A stretch of 5,299 bases of DNA from the NCBI GenBank assembly GCA_001513505.1, contig LFTM01000032.1:1-5299 (forward strand). Reading direction: 5' to 3'. Both the position numbers and the translations under genes were made by a program. The stretch comes from Clostridiales bacterium DTU092. GTDB taxonomy: Bacteria > Bacillota > Clostridia > Caldicoprobacterales > Caldicoprobacteraceae. Shown here piece after piece: positions 1 to 4,997 of this stretch. A model generated the notes under the pieces. It was given only the letters and a program-made list of their open reading frames with translations. It was not told the origin of the DNA and searched no databases. Each line of letters begins with the position of its first letter. The stretch's first letter is position 1.

Positions 1-1
1 T

Positions 2-154
2 ACCCTGTTGGGTTCGTTCCTGGGAGGGGTTGTATGCAGGTATATACCAGCATGTTATTTACAGCTTATAGCCGGAGTTCTTTTTGTAGGAATCGGCATT
101 TTTGTTTTAAAGGAGGCCATACCTGAGGTATGGACCATGTTCACCACGAAGTGA
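2..154 (+). CDS. C-terminal end of a small membrane protein, probably TMEM165/GDT1 (UPF0016) family
   Basis: This is the last 50 codons of a gene that begins before the window; it ends at TGA 152-154. Seen: a first hydrophobic stretch (LLGSFLGGVVC), a short polar turn with Arg-Tyr-Ile-Pro, then a second hydrophobic helix rich in Gly and Val (LQLIAGVLFVGIGIFVL) and a short polar end. This is two membrane segments joined by a tight loop. Known: GDT1/TMEM165 proteins, linked to Mn2+/Ca2+ transport, repeat a module in which a Gly-rich helix, a loop ending in 'IP' and a helix of the 'iaGvlFigiGi' kind follow each other, and this fits. The family's diagnostic E-x-G-D-K/R motif would lie upstream and is not visible. 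MntP-type manganese exporters and LysE-like exporters also end in Gly-rich helices and cannot be excluded. That it is a membrane protein is fairly sure; the family is tentative. Confidence 0.5.
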   Translation, partial: TLLGSFLGGVVCRYIPACYLQLIAGVLFVGIGIFVLKEAIPEVWTMFTTK

Positions 155-244
155 CAGAGCCTGAAATTAACAAGATTCTCATGCAACCCTGCAATATTTT
201 CCGGGGCAATAGGCGTGTACATATTGTATAATGTAAAAAATGCT

Positions 245-260
245 GTAACCGCCAGGTTAC
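245..260. repeat. Short perfect inverted repeat (6-bp arms, 4-base loop)
   Basis: Arms GTAACC (245-250) and GGTTAC (255-260) are perfectly complementary around the loop GCCA. The repeat starts 13 bases after a TATAAT at 227-232, roughly where an operator would sit if that hexamer were a -10 box. Read on the minus strand the hairpin is followed after a few bases by six T residues, so it could also be a weak terminator, but no minus-strand gene is known here. Arms of this length can arise by chance. Confidence 0.3.
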
Positions 261-333
261 CCGGGAGTTTATTGCAAAAATCCGGTCTGACACACAAAAC
301 AAGTAGAAGATGAACCAGGCTTGTAAGAGTTTT

Positions 334-361
334 TGATCTGCATTCTCTCAGGTTGCATAAA
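334..361 (+). promoter_or_regulatory. Weak sigma-A-type promoter candidate for the RACo-like gene
   Basis: TTGATC (334-339) and CATAAA (356-361) are 16 bases apart and each matches the consensus at four of six positions. Transcription would start near 368, leaving a leader of about 80 bases before the GTG at 448. The alternative is the perfect TATAAT at 227-232, which has no recognisable -35 box at the right distance. Read-through from the upstream gene is also possible because no terminator is visible between them. Confidence 0.25.
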
Positions 362-447
362 ACAGCTATTTTTTTATGTTCAGTATATGACATAGGAATC
401 GGATAAGCCCGTGGATGGACCGGATATGTTAAGGGGGTAATGGTAAA

Positions 448-2277
448 GTGTATGAAGTAGAGATCAGGCAGGGGGATAGACTAGAAAAGCACCCGGTGTC
501 GGAAGGTCAAAACCTTTTTAGCCTTTTAAAGGAGAAGGGTTTTTTTATGGACTCACCCTGTGGCGGAAAAGGTATTTGCGGAAAGTGCAAGGTGAAGATC
601 ATCAGGGGAGAGTCTACAAGGAAGGGACACCTTCGTGACGAGTTGGGGCATCTTCCCTTTGCTGAACGGGACGCCGGAATACGATTGTCCTGCAGGGTGC
701 GGATTACCGAGGATCTTGTTGTGGAACTGCCGGAAGCCAGCCAAAGGGATGCTGCCATAATGACTGACGGGAATTATGACGTTGTATTAAATCCCGTGGT
801 GTCCAAGCAGTATATTGAGTTATCTAAACCTACCGTTGAGGATCAGACCAGTGATGTCGAGCGTATAGAAAAGCGGCTGGGACTGTCCGGAAAACTTCAT
901 CCCGATATCATGAGAGATATCCCCGATATTCTGAGGGCAAATGATTTTAAGGTAACCGCAACCCTTTTTGAACAGAACATAATATCCGTGGAAGGCGGGG
1001 ACACCTCAGAAAAGAAATACGGACTGGCTGTTGATCTGGGAACAACCACCATGGTGGGATTTCTCATGGATTTAAATACCGGCCGTCAGATAGATGTATA
1101 TTCTGCCATAAACCCTCAGAGACAGTACGGAGCTGATGTTATAACCCGCAGCGATTATACTGTGGAAAACAGGGACGGGCTTGATACCTTGAGCAGCCTT
1201 GTGCGGGAAGAGATAAACAATATGCTGGCGGGCTTTTATAAAAAGCACGGAATTGATGCCCAAAACCTCTATCATATTACGGTGGTCGGCAATACTATAA
1301 TGATGCATCTGTTTGCCGGACTTCCGGTTAAAAATATTGCGGTTTCCCCTTTTATTCCTGTGACAGCCCGGCGTATAGATTTGGATCCTTTAAAGCTGGG
1401 TATTGACATGTGCCCTACCGGACGGGTAACGTTACTGCCTATGGTAGCGGGATATGTAGGTGCTGATACCGTTGCTGCCATTATGGCGTCGGGTATGGCT
1501 GAAAGGGATGAACTGGCTCTCTTAATCGATATAGGTACAAATGGTGAGATTGCCCTTGGAAACCGTGATGGAATAATGGCCTGTTCAACGGCTGCCGGAC
1601 CGGCATTTGAAGGTGCCAATATCCGATACGGGATGGGTGGCATAAGCGGTGCAATCAGCAGAGTATGGATAAACGACGATGGTATACAGTACGCAACCAT
1701 TGGAGGCCAGCCGGCCAGAGGTATATGCGGTTCGGGTATAGTTGACGTGGTGGCACAGATGCTCAGAGCCGGGATTTTGGAACCCACCGGCAGAATGATA
1801 ACCCGGGAGGAAGCCGAAACTACTCTTCCTCCGGCGTTAGCTGAACGGATATGCGAGCTGGACGGCAAGCCTGCCCTGCTTATGGCATCCAGACAGCAGG
1901 GGGCGTTGGATGATATATACATTTGCCAGAAAGATGTCCGTGAGGTACAGCTGGCAAAGGCTGCTATTGCAGCCGGTGTGGAGATTTTGCTCAAAGAGAT
2001 GGGTGTATCGGTTGACGATGTCGGACATGTGTATCTTGCAGGAGGGTTTGGTAACTACATTGATTTTGACCATGCGGCGGATATCGGTCTTATTCCGGAA
2101 CAGCTGAGAACAAGGATTGTTCCCATCGGGAACGGAGCAGGTGCAGGAGCCAGGATGGCCCTGTTGTCCAGGGAACATATGGACGGAGCTCAGGTAATAA
2201 GGGACGGGATAAGATATATAGAGCTGTCGGCCCATATTGAGTTTCAAAACGCGTTTGTTGAATTTATGATGTTCTAG
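448..2277 (+). CDS. RACo-type [2Fe-2S]/ASKHA ATPase, predicted corrinoid-protein reductive activator (DUF4445, COG3894)
   Basis: A complete 609-residue, probably cytoplasmic protein. The start is GTG 448: AAGGGGG (431-437) lies ten bases upstream, and an in-frame stop at 430-432 leaves no earlier start. Residues 1 to about 95 are a plant-type ferredoxin domain with cluster ligands Cys38, Cys44, Cys47 and Cys82 (C-x5-C-x2-C...C). A linker and middle region follow to about 190. The rest is an actin-like ATPase fold: phosphate-binding loops DLGTTT (196-201) and DIGTNGE (361-367), plus VGNTIMMHL (280-288), GICGSG (425-430), AGGFGNYI (531-538) and GNGAGAGA (561-568). Known: in Carboxydothermus, RACo uses ATP binding or hydrolysis to drive electron transfer from its cluster to inactive Co(II) of a corrinoid protein, restoring Co(I). 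Length and domain order match. Inferred: the target here could be a methyltransferase or methionine synthase corrinoid protein. No CODH/ACS or methyltransferase genes are adjacent, so I give no symbol. Confidence 0.88.
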   Translation: MYEVEIRQGDRLEKHPVSEGQNLFSLLKEKGFFMDSPCGGKGICGKCKVKIIRGESTRKGHLRDELGHLPFAERDAGIRLSCRVRITEDLVVELPEASQRDAAIMTDGNYDVVLNPVVSKQYIELSKPTVEDQTSDVERIEKRLGLSGKLHPDIMRDIPDILRANDFKVTATLFEQNIISVEGGDTSEKKYGLAVDLGTTTMVGFLMDLNTGRQIDVYSAINPQRQYGADVITRSDYTVENRDGLDTLSSLVREEINNMLAGFYKKHGIDAQNLYHITVVGNTIMMHLFAGLPVKNIAVSPFIPVTARRIDLDPLKLGIDMCPTGRVTLLPMVAGYVGADTVAAIMASGMAERDELALLIDIGTNGEIALGNRDGIMACSTAAGPAFEGANIRYGMGGISGAISRVWINDDGIQYATIGGQPARGICGSGIVDVVAQMLRAGILEPTGRMITREEAETTLPPALAERICELDGKPALLMASRQQGALDDIYICQKDVREVQLAKAAIAAGVEILLKEMGVSVDDVGHVYLAGGFGNYIDFDHAADIGLIPEQLRTRIVPIGNGAGAGARMALLSREHMDGAQVIRDGIRYIELSAHIEFQNAFVEFMMF

Positions 2278-2309
2278 TTGAATATTTCTTTTTCTGGAAT
2301 AGACATAAA

Positions 2310-2347
2310 AACACCTGCCTTGTATGAGGCAGGTGTTGTGTTTTTTT
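2310..2347. terminator. Strong intrinsic terminator, probably bidirectional
   Basis: An 11-bp perfect stem (2310-2320 with 2327-2337; arm core ACACCTGCCT) encloses the six-base loop TGTATG. On the plus strand it is followed by TG and seven T residues (2341-2347), which fits rho-independent termination of the RACo-like gene 33 bases after its stop. On the minus strand the flank reads TTTTT directly after the stem, so it can also stop fabI transcription arriving from the right, about 100 bases after the fabI stop. Its position between convergent genes supports a double role. Confidence 0.9.
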
Positions 2348-2439
2348 ATACCAAAGGAATCCGTCCTGGCATGAAAGGTTAAGTCCGGGTGAAGAAGCTT
2401 ATAGCTAAATTTGAGATAGCCAGTCCGGTCCGGGTAGGT

Positions 2440-3207
2440 TCAGCCCAGTATGTGATATCCCGCATCTACGTGGATGACCTCTCCGGTGATTCCCCTGGAT
2501 AAGTGGCTAAGCAGGAAAAGGGCAGTGTCCCCTACATCGGACTGATCGATATTTCGTCTTAAGGGTACCATGCTTTCATAATTCTTATACATTTCACCGA
2601 AGTTTTTCACGCCCCTGGCGGAAATGGTTTTTATCGGTCCCGCGGATATAGCGTTTACCCTGATGTTGGATGGGCCCAGATCAGCTGCCAGGTATCTTAC
2701 CGATGCCTCCAGTGCAGCTTTGGCAACCCCCATGACATTGTAGTTGGGAACGGCTCTTTCACCGCCAAGATAGGTTAGGGTTACGATGCTGCCTCCCTGA
2801 TCCATGAGGGGCAGGGCACCTCTTGCTATTGCCACCAGTGAGTAGGCGCTTATGTTCTGGGCAAGCAGATACCCATCACGTGATGTGTTATAGTATGCTC
2901 CTCCAAGTTCCTCCTTTTTTGCAAAAGCCACGCTGTGTACCACTCCGTGGAGGGTTCCCGCATCAGCTTTGATACTTTCAAAAAGCCGGGTGATCTCCTC
3001 ATCCTTTGTTACATCACAGGGATACAAAAGAACACCGGGGATATCCTTAACCAGAGATTCCACTGCCTGCTGCGTACGTTCCCCCTGGTATGTGAATATA
3101 AGATTGGCTCCTGCAGCCAGGCAGGATTGGGCTATACCCCAGGCTATACTCCATTTGTTGGCAACTCCCATAATAAGTATGTTTTTATCTTTCAGCAACT
3201 GGTTCAT
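2440..3207 (-). CDS. fabI: Enoyl-[acyl-carrier-protein] reductase FabI
   Basis: FabI reduces trans-2-enoyl-ACP with NAD(P)H, the last step of each elongation cycle of type II fatty acid synthesis, in the cytoplasm. I place the start at ATG 3207: AAAGG (3217-3221) lies nine bases upstream. The ATG at 3216 would touch that same site with no spacing and is unlikely. This gives 255 residues, close to E. coli FabI (262). Seen, numbered from this start: the nucleotide loop GVANKWSIAWG (14-24), HSVAFA (91-96), Tyr146, and the catalytic Y-x6-K with Tyr156 and Lys163. These three have the same numbers as in E. coli FabI, which supports the start. NAISAGPIKT and a C-terminal GEVIHVDAGYH complete the family pattern. 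The residue matching E. coli Gly93 is Ala, as in Staphylococcus aureus FabI. The gene stands alone, converging on the RACo-like gene and diverging from tig. I saw no clear FapR or FabT operator. Confidence 0.95.
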   Translation of the reverse strand: MNQLLKDKNILIMGVANKWSIAWGIAQSCLAAGANLIFTYQGERTQQAVESLVKDIPGVLLYPCDVTKDEEITRLFESIKADAGTLHGVVHSVAFAKKEELGGAYYNTSRDGYLLAQNISAYSLVAIARGALPLMDQGGSIVTLTYLGGERAVPNYNVMGVAKAALEASVRYLAADLGPSNIRVNAISAGPIKTISARGVKNFGEMYKNYESMVPLRRNIDQSDVGDTALFLLSHLSRGITGEVIHVDAGYHILG

Positions 3208-3216
3208 AATAATCAT

Positions 3217-3221
3217 CCTTT
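3217..3221 (-). promoter_or_regulatory. fabI ribosome binding site that decides the start
   Basis: On the minus strand the sequence reads GAAAGGATGATTATTATG. AAAGG is nine bases from the second ATG (3207) but touches the first (3216). Normal Shine-Dalgarno spacing therefore selects the second ATG and shortens the protein by three residues (Met-Ile-Ile). Confidence 0.75.
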
Positions 3222-3274
3222 CATCAGTAATTCAGTTTGTACTCATCCGGACAATTTGCGTTTTAAACATGTGG

Positions 3275-3302
3275 ATTTTGGTTTATAATTAATATCTGAC
3301 AA
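3275..3302 (-). promoter_or_regulatory. Candidate fabI promoter
   Basis: On the minus strand TTGTCA (3302-3297, five of six matches to TTGACA) is followed after 16 bases by CAAAAT (3280-3275, four of six matches to TATAAT). Transcription would start near 3268, with a leader of about 60 bases before the ATG at 3207. A TATAAA on the same strand (3289-3284) is a better -10 hexamer but has only TTCCGG at the -35 distance. The choice is uncertain. Confidence 0.35.
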
Positions 3303-3341
3303 AGCCGGAATAAGACGCTGCCGGATTCAGGTTCGTATGTA

Positions 3342-3370
3342 TTGCATTAACGTACCAATTATGCTAGTAT
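3342..3370 (+). promoter_or_regulatory. Upstream candidate promoter for tig (P2)
   Basis: TTGCAT (3342-3347) and TAGTAT (3365-3370) are separated by 17 bases, and a TG one base before the -10 hexamer (3362-3363) gives it an extended -10 form. It lies about 70 bases upstream of the stronger promoter P1. A 10-bp palindrome (3380-3389) falls just after its expected start point near 3377. Confidence 0.35.
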
Positions 3371-3379
3371 AGTATGAAA

Positions 3380-3389
3380 AAGAATTCTT
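3380..3389. repeat. Perfect 10-bp palindrome AAGAATTCTT between the two tig promoter candidates
   Basis: AAGAATTCTT is perfectly self-complementary. It lies just downstream of the P2 -10 hexamer and upstream of the P1 -35 hexamer, where a repressor could block P2. It matches no operator I recognise, and a palindrome of this size in AT-rich DNA may be chance. Confidence 0.3.
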
Positions 3390-3411
3390 GGATGTAGGAT
3401 ACCAAAAAATA

Positions 3412-3440
3412 TTGGACTTGTCCATAACTTGTGATATAAT
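3412..3440 (+). promoter_or_regulatory. Main tig promoter (P1), sigma-A type with extended -10
   Basis: A perfect TATAAT (3435-3440) is preceded by TG one base upstream (3432-3433), giving an extended -10 element. TTGGAC (3412-3417) lies exactly 17 bases before it; it is a weak -35 box, which the extended -10 can offset. Transcription would begin near 3447, leaving a leader of about 40 bases before the start codon, with the ribosome binding site inside it. A 12-base palindrome (3413-3424) overlaps the -35 box. The promoter probably serves clpP too, as no promoter is evident between tig and clpP. Confidence 0.7.
3413..3424. repeat. Palindrome over the -35 box of the tig promoter
   Basis: TGGAC and GTCCA are perfect inverted 5-base arms around TT. 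They cover most of the -35 hexamer (3412-3417) of P1, a position typical of repressor operators. The sequence is not the HrcA (CIRCE) or CtsR operator as I know them. It could be coincidental. Confidence 0.3.
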
Positions 3441-3473
3441 TACAATGTTGTATTCGAGTGTATTATTGAACAA

Positions 3474-3479
3474 AGGAGG
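3474..3479 (+). promoter_or_regulatory. tig ribosome binding site
   Basis: The perfect AGGAGG leaves six bases before TTG 3486 and nine before GTG 3489. Both spacings work, so it does not settle the start alone. I prefer GTG because it is the commoner initiator and the spacing equals the nine bases seen at clpP. Confidence 0.8.
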
Positions 3480-3488
3480 AACTAGTTG

Positions 3489-4898
3489 GTGAAATCTACA
3501 GCTGAAAAAGTGGAAAAAAATAAGGTAAAAATTGAGATCCAGGTCGATGCTCAGGATTTTGAAAAGGCTATGAACAAATCATATATCAAAAATAAGGGAA
3601 GGTTCGTTATTCCTGGTTTTAGAAAGGGAAAAGCTCCACGTGCTATCATAGAAAGGTACTACGGCGAAGCTGTTTTTTATGAGGACGCATTTAACGAAAT
3701 TTTTCCGGAAGCATATAGCAAAGCTATAGAAGAAAACAACATTGAACCGGTAGATCAGCCCGAGTTGGATATAAAACAGATAGGCGGCGGGCAAAACCTT
3801 ATATTTACTGCTAGTGTGACGGTAAAACCCGAGGTGGAACTTGGGCAGTATAAGGGAATAGAAGTAGAAAAATTAGAGTATAATGTTACAGATGAAGATG
3901 TTGAAAGTGCTATCAAAGCAATGCAGGAAAGATATGCCAGATGGAATACCGTGGAGGATGCAGTTGTAAAAGAGGGAGATCTGGTTACCCTGGATTTTTC
4001 GGGCACAGTCGATGGAGAACCCATTGAAGGCGGCAGTGCTGAGAGGTATCCTTTGGAGATTGGTTCGGGTTCTTTCATTCCCGGTTTTGAGGAGCAGCTT
4101 ATAGGTCTTAAACCGGGAGATGAAAAGGAGATTAACGTAACATTCCCTGAGGACTACGGTAACGAAGATCTAAAAGGCAAGGAAGCAGTATTTAAAGTAA
4201 AGATACACGAAGTTAAGGAAAAAGAACTGCCCGAACTGGATGATGAGTTTGCAAAGGATGTCAGTGAATTTGATACATTGGACGAATACCGGACCAGTGT
4301 AAGAGAACGGCTTGAAAACCAGGTAAAGCAGGAAGCAAAGAACCTTATGGAAGCACAGCTGATAGCCAGGATTGCTGACGCGACTGAGATCGATATCCCT
4401 GAAGTTATGGTGGAAAGACAGATTGACAATATATTGATGGATTTGGAATTAAGCCTTTATTACCGTGGTATGAATTTACAGCGCTATTTAGAGGCAATCA
4501 ATACATCCATGGAGGATTTTAGGGCACAATACAGGGATCAGGCATATACTAGAGTTAAGAATGCTTTAATCCTTGAGAAGATTGCACAGGTAGAGAATAT
4601 TGAGGCAACTGAGGAAGATGTTGACAAGGAATTGGAAGAGCTTGCTAAGCAACGTCAAATAACCCTGGAAGAGGCTCGGGAACAATATGCAGACAATCTG
4701 GATGATATCAAAAATACCATACAGATACGGAAAACCATAGATTTTCTCATGGATAATGCAGTGTTTGTAGAAAGAATGGAGCCCGAGACCGAGGATGGGG
4801 AACCCGGGGAAGATAAACAGCAACCGGAGGATGAAAATCAGGATAAAGAAGCCCAGGCAGAAGAGCAGAAAGCAGCAGACAATGAGCCGGAAGCATAA
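3489..4898 (+). CDS. tig: Trigger factor, ribosome-associated chaperone and peptidyl-prolyl isomerase
   Basis: Trigger factor binds the ribosome at the peptide exit and shields nascent chains. The start is GTG 3489 (469 residues) or the adjacent TTG 3486 (470). Domains, numbered from TTG: ribosome-binding N-terminal domain to about 145 with the signature GFRKGKAP (44-51); FKBP-type isomerase domain about 163-250, including EGDLVTLDFSGTVDG and IPGFEEQLIGLKPGDE; and a helical C-terminal chaperone domain from about 260 to 430. A low-complexity tail follows (431-470), with 17 Asp/Glu among 40 residues and three Lys. E. coli trigger factor has 432 residues, so the tail accounts for the extra length. 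clpP starts 64 bases after the stop with no visible terminator between, so the two are probably co-transcribed from P1. Oddly, the frame stays open for 32 codons beyond the TAA. Identification is secure. Confidence 0.96.
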   Translation: MKSTAEKVEKNKVKIEIQVDAQDFEKAMNKSYIKNKGRFVIPGFRKGKAPRAIIERYYGEAVFYEDAFNEIFPEAYSKAIEENNIEPVDQPELDIKQIGGGQNLIFTASVTVKPEVELGQYKGIEVEKLEYNVTDEDVESAIKAMQERYARWNTVEDAVVKEGDLVTLDFSGTVDGEPIEGGSAERYPLEIGSGSFIPGFEEQLIGLKPGDEKEINVTFPEDYGNEDLKGKEAVFKVKIHEVKEKELPELDDEFAKDVSEFDTLDEYRTSVRERLENQVKQEAKNLMEAQLIARIADATEIDIPEVMVERQIDNILMDLELSLYYRGMNLQRYLEAINTSMEDFRAQYRDQAYTRVKNALILEKIAQVENIEATEEDVDKELEELAKQRQITLEEAREQYADNLDDIKNTIQIRKTIDFLMDNAVFVERMEPETEDGEPGEDKQQPEDENQDKEAQAEEQKAADNEPEA

Positions 4899-4997
4899 AA
4901 TACTGGTCAAAAGCCTGTAAAAGATGAGCCCTGGGAAATCAATGAAGAGGAGGGTATGGAAGATGAGTTTAATTCCTATGGTGGTAGAACAGACTAA
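4899..4997 (+). other. In-frame open extension after the tig stop, overlapping clpP
   Basis: After the TAA at 4896-4898 the tig frame continues through 32 sense codons to TAA 4995-4997. The encoded stretch is again acidic (for example DEPWEINEEEGMEDEF) and overlaps the start of clpP by 35 bases. It may be the remnant of a longer ancestral trigger factor tail cut by a nonsense change, or chance helped by the purine-rich clpP ribosome binding site. I do not claim that it is translated. Confidence 0.3.

Larger units (their letters stand above)
155..447. other. Intergenic region without a convincing gene
   Basis: These 293 bases separate the membrane-protein gene from the RACo-like gene. All forward frames are broken by stops within a few codons. 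The one long reverse frame (393 to 55) has no ribosome binding site before its ATG and runs antisense into the upstream gene, so I do not call it. Visible elements are a perfect TATAAT at 227-232 without a good -35 box, an inverted repeat at 245-260, a weak promoter candidate at 334-361, and the ribosome binding site of the next gene at 431-437. I see no hairpin plus T-run that would end the upstream gene, and no match to cobalamin or SAM riboswitch cores that I can recognise by eye. Confidence 0.6.

Noticed and set aside
55..393. Reverse-strand open frame of 112 codons
   Set aside because: It has no ribosome binding site before its ATG at 393, resembles no family I know, and its far end is antisense to the membrane-protein gene.
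440..460. ATG at 440 just before the RACo-like gene as an alternative start or leader peptide
   Set aside because: It is in a different frame, stops after six codons, and lies only two bases from the Shine-Dalgarno sequence.
1272..2247. Long reverse-strand open frames inside the RACo-like gene (1272-1994 and 1837-2247)
   Set aside because: They lie opposite a strongly recognised coding sequence, overlap each other, and have Ser/Pro/Ile-rich compositions typical of antisense translation.
2935..3292. Forward open frames of 117 and 107 codons opposite the 5' part of fabI
   Set aside because: They are antisense to certain FabI coding sequence, overlap each other in two frames, and show no protein family features.
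3445..3492. Tiny 15-codon frame ATG 3445 to TGA 3490-3492 overlapping the tig start, a possible leader peptide
   Set aside because: The expected transcription start is at or after its ATG, there is no ribosome binding site for it, and the peptide shows no attenuation feature such as a codon run.
4905..4924. GGTCAAA (4905-4911) between tig and clpP, resembling a CtsR half-site
   Set aside because: CtsR sites are tandem heptads three bases apart. At that spacing the second heptad does not match; a looser match (TGTAAAA) needs a four-base gap, and no promoter accompanies it.
4956..4958. ATG 4956 as the clpP start
   Set aside because: It is not in the clpP frame and lies two bases from AGGAGG; ATG 4963 has correct spacing and gives the family N-terminus.
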